Positions 30,986-38,991 of a stretch of 40,884 nucleotides of DNA are shown one piece after another. The notes under the pieces are model-generated. The model ran no database searches. It saw only the letters and a program-made list of their open reading frames with translations, and was not told where the DNA came from. Every line of letters starts with the position of its first letter. Within the stretch, counting starts at the first letter, position 1. Source of the DNA: Microbispora hainanensis. Lineage in GTDB: Bacteria; Actinomycetota; Actinomycetes; Streptosporangiales; Streptosporangiaceae. The stretch lies in the NCBI RefSeq assembly GCF_006874475.1, contig NZ_VIRM01000069.1, positions 1 to 40,884 of the forward strand, read 5' to 3'. A program made the translations under genes and the position numbers.

Positions 30986-32305
30986 ATGGATCACATGTTG
31001 GAGAGGGAAAGCCCATCCAGCCGCGCCGTGGGGAACGGCGCAGGCGTCGGTGGCGCCACACCGTCGCCGCCCTCCCGGATCCGCCGAGGCGCCACCGTCG
31101 TCGCGGCGCTGATCTCCTGCACCGCCGCCGTCTCCTGCGCCTCCGCGTACGGTTCGGCCGGGTCCGGCGCCCCCTCGCGCGAACCCTCGCCCGGCTCCAC
31201 CGCATCTGTCGCCGCCGATCCGTCGTCCACCCGGATCAGCACGCCTCGTCTCCCCGAACCGACCGGACCCCAGCCGGTCGGCACCACGTCCCTGTACGTC
31301 AAGGACACCTCACGCGTCGATCCCTGGGTCCCGGGCGCGAAGGCGAGGGAACTCATGGTCTCCCTGTGGTATCCGACGAGATCCCGCAGCGGGAAGCGGG
31401 CCCCGTACATGACGGCGAAGGAGTCGGAGCTCATCCTGAAAGGCGAAGAGATCCCCGGCGTGCCGTACGACGCGTTGAGCAGAACACGGACCAACGCCTT
31501 CGTGGATGCCGAACCGGCCGGCCGCGAACGCGGCCTGCCCCTGGTGGTGCTCTCCCCGGGCTTCACCGAGCCCCGCAGCTCGCTCACCGCCCTGGCCGAG
31601 GAACTGGCGAGCAGAGGCTATGTGGTGGCCGGCATCGACCACACCTATGAGAGCCTGGCCACGACCTTCCCCGACGGCCGGGTCGCCACGTGCGTCGCGT
31701 GTGAGGCGGACAAGAGCCAGGAGTTCTGGAACAAGGTGGGCCGGAGCCGAGCGGCCGACGTCTCCTTCGTCATCGAGGAACTGACCGGCGCGAACCGCAA
31801 GTGGAAGGGCGCCTCGCTGATCGCCCCGTCCCGGATCGCGATGGCCGGGCAGTCGGCAGGAGGCGCGAGTGCCATCGCCGCCATGCTGAAGGACACCCGC
31901 ATACGTGCCGGGATCGACATGGACGGCACCACATTCGCCCCGATCCCGGACACCGGACTGTCGCGGCCGTTCCTCTTCCTGGGCACGCAGGCCATGCACA
32001 GCCCGGCAGGCAAGGACACCACGTGGGATCGTGACTGGGCACATCTGACCGGATGGAAGCGCTGGCTCGTGGTGACCGGGGCAGAGCATGCCTCCTTCAC
32101 CGACACCGCGCTGCTGGTGGAGCAACTCGGCATCCACCGCAATCCCGGCCTGTCCGGAGAGCGGACCGTGGAGATCACCCGCAGCTATGTCAGGGCTTTC
32201 TTCGACCTGCACCTGCGGCACAAGCCCCAGCCCCTGCTGGACAAGCCGTCGAAGCGCTACCCGGAGGTCGAACTGTGTGACGCCGGGCGGAAGACCTGCG
32301 CTTAG
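30986..32305 (+). CDS. secreted alpha/beta hydrolase, platelet-activating-factor acetylhydrolase-like
   Basis: A 439-residue hydrolase. A hydrophobic export segment spans residues 36-53; 'AAVSC' (Cys51) resembles a lipobox, so it may be a lipoprotein. A Ser/Pro-rich linker follows. The catalytic domain has the nucleophile Ser290 in 'GQSAGG', the acid at Asp311 or Asp313 ('GIDMDGT') and His368 in 'GAEHASFTD', plus 'VSLWYPT' and 'LVVLSPGFTEPRSSLTALAEELASRGYVVAGIDHTYES', which match bacterial PAF-acetylhydrolase/lipase relatives. The ATG at 30986 has GGAAGGA upstream. It likely cleaves short-chain esters outside the cell; substrate unknown. Divergent from a two-component operon that may control it. 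Confidence 0.88.
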   Translation: MDHMLERESPSSRAVGNGAGVGGATPSPPSRIRRGATVVAALISCTAAVSCASAYGSAGSGAPSREPSPGSTASVAADPSSTRISTPRLPEPTGPQPVGTTSLYVKDTSRVDPWVPGAKARELMVSLWYPTRSRSGKRAPYMTAKESELILKGEEIPGVPYDALSRTRTNAFVDAEPAGRERGLPLVVLSPGFTEPRSSLTALAEELASRGYVVAGIDHTYESLATTFPDGRVATCVACEADKSQEFWNKVGRSRAADVSFVIEELTGANRKWKGASLIAPSRIAMAGQSAGGASAIAAMLKDTRIRAGIDMDGTTFAPIPDTGLSRPFLFLGTQAMHSPAGKDTTWDRDWAHLTGWKRWLVVTGAEHASFTDTALLVEQLGIHRNPGLSGERTVEITRSYVRAFFDLHLRHKPQPLLDKPSKRYPEVELCDAGRKTCA

Positions 32306-32354
32306 GCCGGGGCCGTACGGGGACCCGCCGCTGTCGCATCCCGGGCGGTGTGGA

Positions 32355-33368
32355 TCAGCGGCCGTCGAGGAGGGGCTGCTTCGGATCCCAGCGGGTGCCG
32401 TCGGCGGCGTCCCTGCGCCGCCGGGCGATCGCCGACAGCGCCTCCAGCACGACCCGGTTGCCCAGGTAGGCCGTGATGTCCGCGTGGTCATACGGCGGGG
32501 CCACCTCGACGATCTCCAGGCCGACGACGGGCAGCTCGTAACAGGTCCTGCGTACGGCGTCGAGGAGCTGGCGGGCCGACAGGCCGCCCGGCTCGGGCGT
32601 TCCGGTGCCCGGCGCGTGGCCGGGGTCGCAGACGTCCACGTCGACCGACAGGTAGACGCCGTCGCAGTCGTCGACCGCGATCGCGTACGCCTCGGTGAGG
32701 CACTCGTCGAGGCCCCTGGCGACGATCTCGGTCATCTCGTACGACCGCATGCGCTGCCCGGCCATCCAGTCGAGGATCTCCGGCCCCGGCCAGTAGCCGC
32801 GCAGGCCGATCTGCAGGAAGCGGTCGCCCCGGATGGCCCCCGACTCGATGAGCCGCCGCATCGGCTGCCCGTGGCCGTGCAGGTGGCCGAACTCGATGTC
32901 GCCGGTGTCGGCGTGCGCGTCGAAGTGGAGCATGGAGATCCGGCCGAAGCCGTGGCGGCGGGCCACGCCGGTCGCGTCGGGCAGGGCGATCGTGTGGTCG
33001 CCGCCGAGGACGACGGGAATCGCCCCGGAGGCCGCGATCCTGGCGACCGCGTCCTCGATCGCGCGCAGGCTGCCCTCGATGTCCCCGGCGTAGGTCTCCA
33101 CGTCTCCGGCGTCCAGCACCCGCAGGTCCTTGAGGGCGTCCACGCGCAGCGCCAGGCTCGGGCGGGAGCCGTCGTGGGGGAGATAGCAGGTCTGCCGGAT
33201 GGCGTTCGGGCCGAAGCGCGCACCCGGGCGGTGGGAGGTGCCGCCGTCGAACGGCGCGCCCAGGATGACGACGTCGGCGTCCGCGTAGCCGGCCGGATCG
33301 TCGAGGTCGCATCGCTCGACGCCGAGGAACGTGATGTCGGGGCCGAACATCTGGCCGTAGCGGGACAC
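32355..33368 (-). CDS. speB: agmatinase-like ureohydrolase
   Basis: A 337-residue Mn-dependent ureohydrolase of the arginase superfamily. Metal ligands are visible as His125 ('LGGDHTIALP'), 'FDAHAD' (149-154) and 'SVDVDVCDPGHAPGTGTPEPGG' (from 241, quoted up to 20 at most in the family motif). The 'HLHGHGQPMRRL' loop and lengths fit agmatinases and the related guanidinobutyrase and guanidinopropionase groups, so the guanidino substrate is uncertain. The GTG at 33368 is chosen because CAGGAG lies just upstream; an earlier GTG at 33419 has no ribosome site. Its leader holds two copies of a 12-bp repeat and begins inside the end of the PH-domain gene. Confidence 0.85.
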   Translation of the reverse strand: MSRYGQMFGPDITFLGVERCDLDDPAGYADADVVILGAPFDGGTSHRPGARFGPNAIRQTCYLPHDGSRPSLALRVDALKDLRVLDAGDVETYAGDIEGSLRAIEDAVARIAASGAIPVVLGGDHTIALPDATGVARRHGFGRISMLHFDAHADTGDIEFGHLHGHGQPMRRLIESGAIRGDRFLQIGLRGYWPGPEILDWMAGQRMRSYEMTEIVARGLDECLTEAYAIAVDDCDGVYLSVDVDVCDPGHAPGTGTPEPGGLSARQLLDAVRRTCYELPVVGLEIVEVAPPYDHADITAYLGNRVVLEALSAIARRRRDAADGTRWDPKQPLLDGR

Positions 33369-33380
33369 GCCAACTCCTGA

Positions 33381-33404
33381 GATCAAACCGGCGATCAAAC
33401 CGGC
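33381..33404 (-). repeat. 12-bp direct repeat in the ureohydrolase leader
   Basis: Two exact adjacent copies of GATCAAACCGGC (plus-strand reading), 12 bp upstream of the GTG start at 33368. If translation began at 33419 instead it would encode two copies of A-G-L-I. Confidence 0.85.
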
Positions 33405-33425
33405 CTTATCGGACACCACATGCTA

Positions 33426-35009
33426 TTAGCCGACAGAGCTGACGGGCCGCGCCTCGACGAGGAACGGGTCGAGCAGGCCCGGGGTGGCCGCGGTGGCCAG
33501 GCGCAGCGCCTCGACGAGCTCCACGTCGCGCACCTGGTAGCCCTGCTTGCCCGCCGCAGTGGTCGCCGTCAGCGTCGCCAGGCCGGCCCGGCGCTGGAAG
33601 AACGACCGCTCGATGTTCCAGCCGATGACGCCGTCGCACTCCAGCGCCGCCCGGCGACGGGAGAACGAGCCCCAGCGGGTGACCAGATATCCGGACGTCA
33701 GAGCGTGGCCGAGCGAGCGGTAGCGGTCGGCGGCGAGCAGGGCGGTCAGCGGCAGCAGGGCGGCGACCGTGAGCCACGTCCACGAGGGCAGCCCGGCCCA
33801 CCACCACAGCGCGAGCAGCGCGGCCAGCACCAGCGCGTGCACGCCGTACGCGCGGGTGAACCTGCGGCGCAGCGCGGCGGGGCCGTGCGGGGTCAGGCGC
33901 GCGGTGACCGGTGAGGCTTCCGAGGCAGAAGGGGCTCCGGGAACACGGGGGAGCACGAGCCGGGCCACCGACACGGCCTCCGCGCGCGGCGCGGGCGGCA
34001 GCAGCAACGATCCGCCGCGCTGCGCGCCCTGCGCGGCCCGCAGCCCGGTCGTCACCGCGGACAGGCGGGCCCCGCGTACGGCGCGCAGCAGCAGCGGCTC
34101 GGTGACCTCGACCCCGCGCAGCCGCCGTTCCTCGATGGTGGTGGCCCTCCTGGTCAGCAGCCCGCGGGTCACGTGGAGGGTGCCCTCGGGGTGCCGGGTC
34201 AGCCGGAAGTGGCCGAAGGCCAGGACGTAGCCGAGCGTGGAGGCGACGCTGACGAACACCACCAGCACGAGCACCACCGTCGCGATCTCCAGCGGGAGCG
34301 ACATCTCCCTGAACCACCGCCAGGTCTCCTGGACGGGCCCGACCCTGCCCAGGTCGACGTTGCCCTCCGAGACCAGGCGGGACACGAACCCGGCGACGAC
34401 GCCCACGGTGACGAGCCCGGACATCGTGAACGGCCCGAACCTCACCCATTCGGGACGCATCCGCGCGAGTTCGGCCTCCGCGGCCGGCGCGCCGTAAGGG
34501 ACGGCAGGCGCGGCAGAGGCGGCGGCAGGGGCCGCAGGGGCCGCGGAGGGAGAGCGGTGCAGCAGCTCCACGCGCAGGCGGGCGGCCTCGGCGGCGCTCA
34601 GCGCGTCGAGCTTGAGCCGGCCCTCGTTCCTGCGGTCCGACGTGCCGGTCCCCACCTCGACACGGGCCAGGCCGAGCACCCGGTGCAGCACGTGGGAGGT
34701 GACGTCGACCGTACGGACCCGGTCGCGGGGCACGGTCACCACCTTGCGGGTCACCAGGCCACGGCGGACCTGCACGTGCTCGGGCGTGACGCGGTAGGTC
34801 GTGGTGAACCAGCGGAGCATGCCGAGCACGACCATGAGGCCGACGCCCGCGAGGCTCCACAGGTGCCCCTTCCCGCCGCTGCTCGACCCCGCGATCAGCA
34901 GGCCGAGCAGCGCCGGGGCGGCCCGCACGACCTCCTGGACCGGATGGATCACCAGCATGCGCGGGCTCAGCCGCCGCCAGGTCAGGGTCGCTTCGACCAC
35001 GTCGATCAC
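33426..35009 (-). CDS. bacterial PH-domain (DUF304/bPH_2) membrane protein, YdbT-like
   Basis: A 527-residue membrane protein of the YdbT type. Three bPH_2 modules, each preceded by paired hydrophobic segments, are visible: 'TTTYRVTPEHVQVRRGLVTRKVVTVPRDRVRTVDV' in the first, 'FGHFRLTRHPEGTLHVTRGLLTRRATTIEERRLRGVEV' in the second and 'GYLVTRWGSFSRRRAALECDGVIGWNI' in the third (outlined). An Ala/Pro-rich linker lies at about 155-180. B. subtilis YdbS/YdbT are linked to resistance to bacteriocins from the sibling cells; function here is unproven. It overlaps the smaller PH-domain gene by four bases (ATGA), so the two are one unit, and the ureohydrolase gene follows closely. Confidence 0.88.
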   Translation of the reverse strand: MIDVVEATLTWRRLSPRMLVIHPVQEVVRAAPALLGLLIAGSSSGGKGHLWSLAGVGLMVVLGMLRWFTTTYRVTPEHVQVRRGLVTRKVVTVPRDRVRTVDVTSHVLHRVLGLARVEVGTGTSDRRNEGRLKLDALSAAEAARLRVELLHRSPSAAPAAPAAASAAPAVPYGAPAAEAELARMRPEWVRFGPFTMSGLVTVGVVAGFVSRLVSEGNVDLGRVGPVQETWRWFREMSLPLEIATVVLVLVVFVSVASTLGYVLAFGHFRLTRHPEGTLHVTRGLLTRRATTIEERRLRGVEVTEPLLLRAVRGARLSAVTTGLRAAQGAQRGGSLLLPPAPRAEAVSVARLVLPRVPGAPSASEASPVTARLTPHGPAALRRRFTRAYGVHALVLAALLALWWWAGLPSWTWLTVAALLPLTALLAADRYRSLGHALTSGYLVTRWGSFSRRRAALECDGVIGWNIERSFFQRRAGLATLTATTAAGKQGYQVRDVELVEALRLATAATPGLLDPFLVEARPVSSVG

Positions 35010-35509
35010 GTGGCGTCACCCGCCGTCGCCTGCGCGGTGGCGGTGAGCTCGGCGACCAGGCGCTGCGCCGTGTCCCGGTCGAGGCCGCCGATCTTGATCG
35101 GGCCGGCGGCGGAGGCGGTGGTGACGGTGACGTCGGCCAGGCGGAAGAGCTGCTCCAGCGGGCCGCGCTCGCTGTCCACGGTCTGGATGCGGGAGATCGG
35201 GGCGATGCGCCACTCCTGCTTGAACCAGCCCGACTGGGTGAACACGGCCGCGGACGTGGCCTCCCAGCGGTGCACCCGATAGCGCCACTGCGGCATGACC
35301 GTGACGTGCGCCACCGCGACGACGGCGGTGACGACAAGAACGGCCACGTGGCCGGCCACCGGCAGACCGGTCCCGTCGCCGTCGGTCACGAGCCAGACGA
35401 CCTGGGCCGCCAGGATGATCAGCCAGCCGATGGCAGCCCGTGCGGCCCAATACCAGACGGCGGTACGGCTCACGCGGTGCTGAGGAGATCGGAGTGTCGG
35501 GGTGTCCAC
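35006..35509 (-). CDS. PH-domain (DUF304/bPH_2) membrane protein, YdbS-like
   Basis: A 167-residue protein with two membrane segments (residues about 25-43 and 52-72) followed by a single bPH_2 domain: 'WRYRVHRWEATSAAVFTQSGWFKQEWRIAPISRIQTVDSERGPLEQLFRLADVTVTTAS' in outline. It is the small partner (YdbS type) of the next gene, with which it overlaps by four bases. Start at ATG 35509. The C-terminal helix ('RDTAQRLVAELTATAQA') is typical of the family. No partner outside this pair is obvious. Confidence 0.88.
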   Translation of the reverse strand: MDTPTLRSPQHRVSRTAVWYWAARAAIGWLIILAAQVVWLVTDGDGTGLPVAGHVAVLVVTAVVAVAHVTVMPQWRYRVHRWEATSAAVFTQSGWFKQEWRIAPISRIQTVDSERGPLEQLFRLADVTVTTASAAGPIKIGGLDRDTAQRLVAELTATAQATAGDAT

Positions 35510-35596
35510 GCCTCAACTCTGCCTGATCGCGCGCGTTCCGGCGTAGTGGGGCCGATCCCGGGTTGCACAGGACAAATGTCATGCCCCGGGGGCGGG

Positions 35597-36436
35597 TCAG
35601 AGGGCGGACAGCAGCTTGTGGACGTGCGAGAGCGGGTCGGCGCCGACCGGGCGGACGGCGACCGTGGACACGCCCGCCTCCCACATCGCCCTGACCAGCG
35701 TGGCCGCCTCCTCCGGCGAACCGGCCGCCATGACGACCTCCTCCGGCGCGACCTGGAGGAACCCGGCCTGCTCCTCGGCCGCCTTCCGCAGGGCCGCGCG
35801 CGCGTCGTCGCCGACGTAGAGGTGGACGAACGCCACCACTTCGTGATCTCCGGTCGCGCCGATCCCCTCGATCATCGACCGCAGCCGTTCCGGGGTGAAA
35901 CCCTCGGGGAGGATGGTGCCCTGGGCGACCCGTCCCGACAGGGCCAGCGAGCGCGGGTTCACCACTCCGGCGAGCACCGGCGGCGGCTCGGCCGGCGGGT
36001 GGACGAGGCGGACGCCGTCCAGGCTCACCTCGCGTCCGTGCAGGCTGACGGTCTCGCCGCGCAGCAGCGCGCGTACGGACGTGATCGTCTCCTCAAGCAG
36101 CGACAGCGGTGACGCGGCGGCGGCGCCCACCTGGCGCATCCACGCCTGCACGCCGTGCCCGATCCCGGCGGCCAGCCGCCGCGGGTGGAGGCGGGCCAGG
36201 TTGGCCAGTTCCATCGCCAGCAGCATCGGATTGCGCAGGGGCGCCGGAGCGATGCCGATGCCCACGCGCAGGCGTGAGGTCGCGGCCAGCGCCGTGGCGG
36301 CAGAGGAGATCGCGCCCGTCCAGCCGAGGTCCTCCACCACCCACAGGTCGGAGACCGTCGTGCCGTCCAGCTCGGCGGCGAACGACGGGAGCGACTCCGG
36401 CGGGAGGTCGCGGTCGAAGACGACTCCAAGCCTCAC
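35597..36436 (-). CDS. LLM-class flavin-dependent oxidoreductase
   Basis: A 279-residue luciferase-like monooxygenase-fold protein, probably using F420 or FMN. Visible features are 'RLGVVFDRDLPPESL', 'SDLWVVEDLGWTGAISSAATALAAT', 'LRVGIGIAPAPLRNPMLLAMELANLARLHPRRLAAGIGHGVQAWMRQVGA' in parts, and 'VHPPAEPPPVLAGVVNPRSLALSGRVAQGTILPEGFTPERL'. The GTG at 36436 has GGAGGG upstream and starts the family-like N-terminus. It is slightly shorter than the usual 300-350 residues. Alone on its strand between the PH-domain genes and a small basic gene. Substrate unknown. Confidence 0.87.
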   Translation of the reverse strand: MRLGVVFDRDLPPESLPSFAAELDGTTVSDLWVVEDLGWTGAISSAATALAATSRLRVGIGIAPAPLRNPMLLAMELANLARLHPRRLAAGIGHGVQAWMRQVGAAAASPLSLLEETITSVRALLRGETVSLHGREVSLDGVRLVHPPAEPPPVLAGVVNPRSLALSGRVAQGTILPEGFTPERLRSMIEGIGATGDHEVVAFVHLYVGDDARAALRKAAEEQAGFLQVAPEEVVMAAGSPEEAATLVRAMWEAGVSTVAVRPVGADPLSHVHKLLSAL

Positions 36437-36591
36437 GGGCGGCCCTCCAGGACAGGTGAGATCGACTCCAGGGGCTTCGAGTATCCAGGACGGAGGGAAC
36501 CGGCGCATACCGGGACGCTCTACAGGGGACAGAGGAGGGCCGGGCCGCGGCGGGCCCGGCCCGGATCATGGTGGCACCGGCCGTACGGCCG

Positions 36592-36723
36592 TCACTCGCT
36601 CGCGCCCTCGGCGGGGCGGTTGGCCTTCTTCGCCTGCTTCGCCGAGCGGGCTTCCTTGATGGCCATCCTCTTCGCCTTGCCGGTGGACTTCGCGGGCTTC
36701 TTCTTCTGAGCGTCGTCAGCCAT
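36592..36723 (-). CDS. small Lys/Ala-rich basic protein (43 aa)
   Basis: A 43-residue protein starting at ATG 36723 with a GGGGGAA site six bases upstream. It is mostly Lys, Ala and Arg ('KKKPAKSTGKAKRMAIKEARSAKQAKKANRP'), giving a strong positive charge, with an acidic first few and last few residues. It resembles histone-H1-like or nucleoid-associated tails, or a stress protein; no family is recognised with certainty. A sigma-B-type promoter match and a hairpin-forming dyad lie just upstream, which supports a real, stress-induced gene. Confidence 0.7.
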   Translation of the reverse strand: MADDAQKKKPAKSTGKAKRMAIKEARSAKQAKKANRPAEGASE

Positions 36724-36743
36724 GATTCCCCCGAATGTACGAG

Positions 36744-36764
36744 GATGCGCCTTATGTGCGCATC
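36744..36764 (-). promoter_or_regulatory. 7-bp inverted repeat in the leader of the small basic gene
   Basis: GATGCGC (36744-36750) faces GCGCATC (36758-36764) across seven bases, between the predicted -10 box and the ribosome site. It could be an operator or an mRNA hairpin. Confidence 0.45.
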
Positions 36765-36775
36765 TGAGGGGATTG

Positions 36776-36799
36776 ATACCCAAGAGAGTGGTGAGACAC
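36776..36799 (-). promoter_or_regulatory. sigma-B-type promoter
   Basis: On the minus strand GTGT (36799-36796), 14 bases, GGGTAT (36781-36776). This fits the actinomycete stress sigma consensus GNNT-N14-16-GGGTAY exactly. The start of the small basic gene is about 50 bp downstream. Confidence 0.5.
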
Positions 36800-36851
36800 C
36801 CGGCCGCTACGGCTCGCGCCCCGAAGACGCGAGCCGTACCGGCACGTCCGG

Positions 36852-38291
36852 TCAGACCATCTGGCGCTGCTCGGCGCTGAGCGGCGCCGCGATGTCCTCC
36901 AGCGAACGCCGGGCGGCCTCCACGCCCATGAACCACTGCACCAGCCCGGCCGCCATCATCAGGCCGGCGCCGATGACGTAGCCGACCACGACGTTGCCGA
37001 CGACCCCGCTCTCCACCAGGCGGCCGAACAGCACGGGCCCGATGATGCCGCCGAGCCCGGTGCCCACGGCGTAGAACAGCGCGATCGCCAGGGCCCTGGT
37101 CTCCATGGGGAAGATCTCCGAGACGGTCAGATAGGCGCTGCTCGCCCCGGCCGAGGCGAAGAAGAACACCACCATCCAGCAGACCGTGAGGGTCATCGGG
37201 GTCAGCACGCGCGCGTCGAACAGCGCGGCGGTGCCCAGCAGGAGCAGGCCCGACAGCACGTAGGTGCCCGAGATCATCGTCCGGCGGCCGACCGTGTCGA
37301 AGAACCGGCCGAGCAGGACCGGGCCGAGGAAGTTCCCGATGGCGATCGGGACGAGATACCACGGCGTGCTGCCGTCCGGCACCTTGAAGAACTTCGACAG
37401 CACCAGCGCGTACGTGAAGAAGATCGAGTTGTAGAGGAACGCCTGGCCGACGAACAGCGACAGGCCGACGGTCGTGCGCTTGGGATAGCGGCGCAGCAGT
37501 GTGGCCGCCACCTCCGTCAGCGGCGTGTGGGTCCGCTGGTTGATCCTGATCTCCCCGTGCGCCGCTTCGAGCGCCTTGCCGTTCTCCTCGCGGACCTTCC
37601 TCTCGATGCCCCCCACGATCTCCTCGGCCTCGGCGCCGCGGCCGTGGATGAACAGCCAGCGCGGGCTCTCCGGCACCGTTCTGCGGACCAGCAGGATCGC
37701 CACACCGAGCACGGCGCCCAGGCCGAACAGCAGGCGCCAGCCGAGATCGGCGGGCAGCAGGCCGGTGTCGAGCGCCGGGATCGCGATGAGCGCGCCGAGC
37801 GCCGTGCCGAGCCAGAAGGAGCCGTTCACCACCAGGTCGACCGTGCCGCGCACACGGGCCGGGATGAGCTCGTCGATCGCCGAGTTGATCGCGGCGTACT
37901 CGCCCCCGATGCCGGCTCCGGTGAAGAACCGGCACAGGTAGAAGTACCAGGCGTCGTGCGAGAAGGCCGTGGCCACGGTGGCGGCGAGATAGACGGCGAG
38001 CGTCACCAGGAAGAGCTTCTTGCGCCCGAACCGGTCGGTCAGGTGGCCGAAGAAGAGAGCGCCGAGGCACGCTCCCGCGACGTACACACCGGCGGCGATC
38101 CCGACCTCGCTCTCGGTGAGCCCCAGCCCGCTGTCCGGGGCCGTGATTCGGGGGCCGATGACCCCGACGATGGTCACTTCGAGCCCGTCGAGGATCCAGA
38201 CGGTGCCGAGTCCGATGAGCACGAGCCAGTGCCAGCGGGCCCATGGGAGCCGATCCAGTCGCGCGGGAATGTCGGTGCTTATTTGCGCCAT
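36852..38291 (-). CDS. MFS transporter, sugar-porter/aromatic-acid-like group
   Basis: A 479-residue transporter with twelve membrane segments and a central cytoplasmic loop of about 60 residues (215-270). Signatures: 'GHLTDRFGRKKLFL' (MFS loop 2-3), 'RFFTGAGIGGEYAAINSAIDELIPARVRG', 'VPESPRWLFIHGRGAEAEE' (PESPR motif of the sugar-porter type), 'GRFFDTVGRRTMISG' and 'SEIFPMETRALAIALFYAVGTGLGG'. It is a proton-linked importer of an unknown organic compound. The ATG at 38291 has GGAGAAGGGGA upstream. The start codon lies in a 10-bp inverted repeat whose loop holds that ribosome site. It lies between the HATPase gene and the small basic gene, all on the minus strand. Confidence 0.92.
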   Translation of the reverse strand: MAQISTDIPARLDRLPWARWHWLVLIGLGTVWILDGLEVTIVGVIGPRITAPDSGLGLTESEVGIAAGVYVAGACLGALFFGHLTDRFGRKKLFLVTLAVYLAATVATAFSHDAWYFYLCRFFTGAGIGGEYAAINSAIDELIPARVRGTVDLVVNGSFWLGTALGALIAIPALDTGLLPADLGWRLLFGLGAVLGVAILLVRRTVPESPRWLFIHGRGAEAEEIVGGIERKVREENGKALEAAHGEIRINQRTHTPLTEVAATLLRRYPKRTTVGLSLFVGQAFLYNSIFFTYALVLSKFFKVPDGSTPWYLVPIAIGNFLGPVLLGRFFDTVGRRTMISGTYVLSGLLLLGTAALFDARVLTPMTLTVCWMVVFFFASAGASSAYLTVSEIFPMETRALAIALFYAVGTGLGGIIGPVLFGRLVESGVVGNVVVGYVIGAGLMMAAGLVQWFMGVEAARRSLEDIAAPLSAEQRQMV

Positions 38292-38320
38292 ATCGTCCCC
38301 TTCTCCGGAAGATATGGCGC
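38285..38320 (-). promoter_or_regulatory. start-codon stem-loop (or operator) of the MFS transporter gene
   Basis: GCGCCATATC (38285-38294) pairs perfectly with GATATGGCGC (38311-38320) across 16 bases. In the mRNA the AUG is in the 3' arm of the stem and the purine-rich ribosome site fills the loop. It could block translation when folded, or be a repressor's DNA site. Confidence 0.65.
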
Positions 38321-38396
38321 CCGTCTACCCTGGATCCGGCCAGAAATTCGTTCTGCTTGTCACCGGTCCCGGACCCCGACCGGTGCGCACCGCCGG

Positions 38397-38840
38397 TCAG
38401 GCCGTCGTCGTGCTCTCGCTCTCCACGCCCCTGGGCGGCGGCACGGCGGCGTCGTGCCCGACCTCGAACCACACGGAGACCCCGGTGCGGCTGGCCGACA
38501 CGCCCCACCGGCGGGTGAACAGGTCCACGAGGTGGACGCCGCGCCCCGGCGTGAGCTCGGGAGACGTCCAGCACCCGCAACCCTGGGTCGACAACGTGAC
38601 GCGGGCCGCGGCGGGCGTGGCCAGGACCGACACGCCGTACCCCGGCGGGCGCCCGCACGAGGCGGCGTGCCGCAGCGACTCGGCGACCAGCTCGCCGATC
38701 AGTTGCACGGCGTCGTCGCGGCAGGGGTGGCCGTCACCGAGACGGTTCGCCACGAACCGCCGGGCGGCCCGCACCCGGGAGGGGTCTCCCGAGAAGGGGT
38801 GTGAGATCGCGATTCTCCCCGTGAGGTTGAGAATTGTCAT
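38397..38840 (-). CDS. HATPase-domain regulatory protein (RsbW-like)
   Basis: A 147-residue GHKL/HATPase_c protein of the kind found beside DUF397 and DUF5753 genes in actinomycetes, related to anti-sigma factor kinases. 'HPCRDDAVQLIGELVAESLRHAAS' is the N-box region; the usual 'ELVTNALRHA' here reads 'ELVAESLRHA', so the metal-binding Asn is replaced and ATP binding may be weak or lost. 'VTLSTQGCGCW' and 'LTPGRGVHLVDLFTRRWGVS' correspond to the remaining boxes. Start ATG 38840 with GGGAG upstream. It is divergent from the DUF5753 XRE gene. It probably acts by protein contact in a developmental or antibiotic regulatory circuit, by analogy with similar clusters. Confidence 0.82.
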   Translation of the reverse strand: MTILNLTGRIAISHPFSGDPSRVRAARRFVANRLGDGHPCRDDAVQLIGELVAESLRHAASCGRPPGYGVSVLATPAAARVTLSTQGCGCWTSPELTPGRGVHLVDLFTRRWGVSASRTGVSVWFEVGHDAAVPPPRGVESESTTTA

Positions 38841-38942
38841 CCCGTGATAACTCCCTGTGCACCCGCCTGCGGATGGCGATTCGAGGTCCGTGCAAGACTT
38901 CGTTCATCCTGCACTTTGCAAAACGGCAACGCAATATGGCGA

Positions 38943-38956
38943 ATGCACGATTGCAT
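38943..38956. promoter_or_regulatory. inverted repeat upstream of the XRE gene
   Basis: ATGCA, four bases, TGCAT (38943-38956), in an unusually A/T-rich divergent spacer (38841-38991) that also holds TTGC-N6-GCAA (38916-38929). Candidate operators of the adjacent XRE protein. Confidence 0.4.
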
Positions 38957-38991
38957 AGTTTCCTTTTGCGGCGAAAGGGAGAGTTCGGTCC

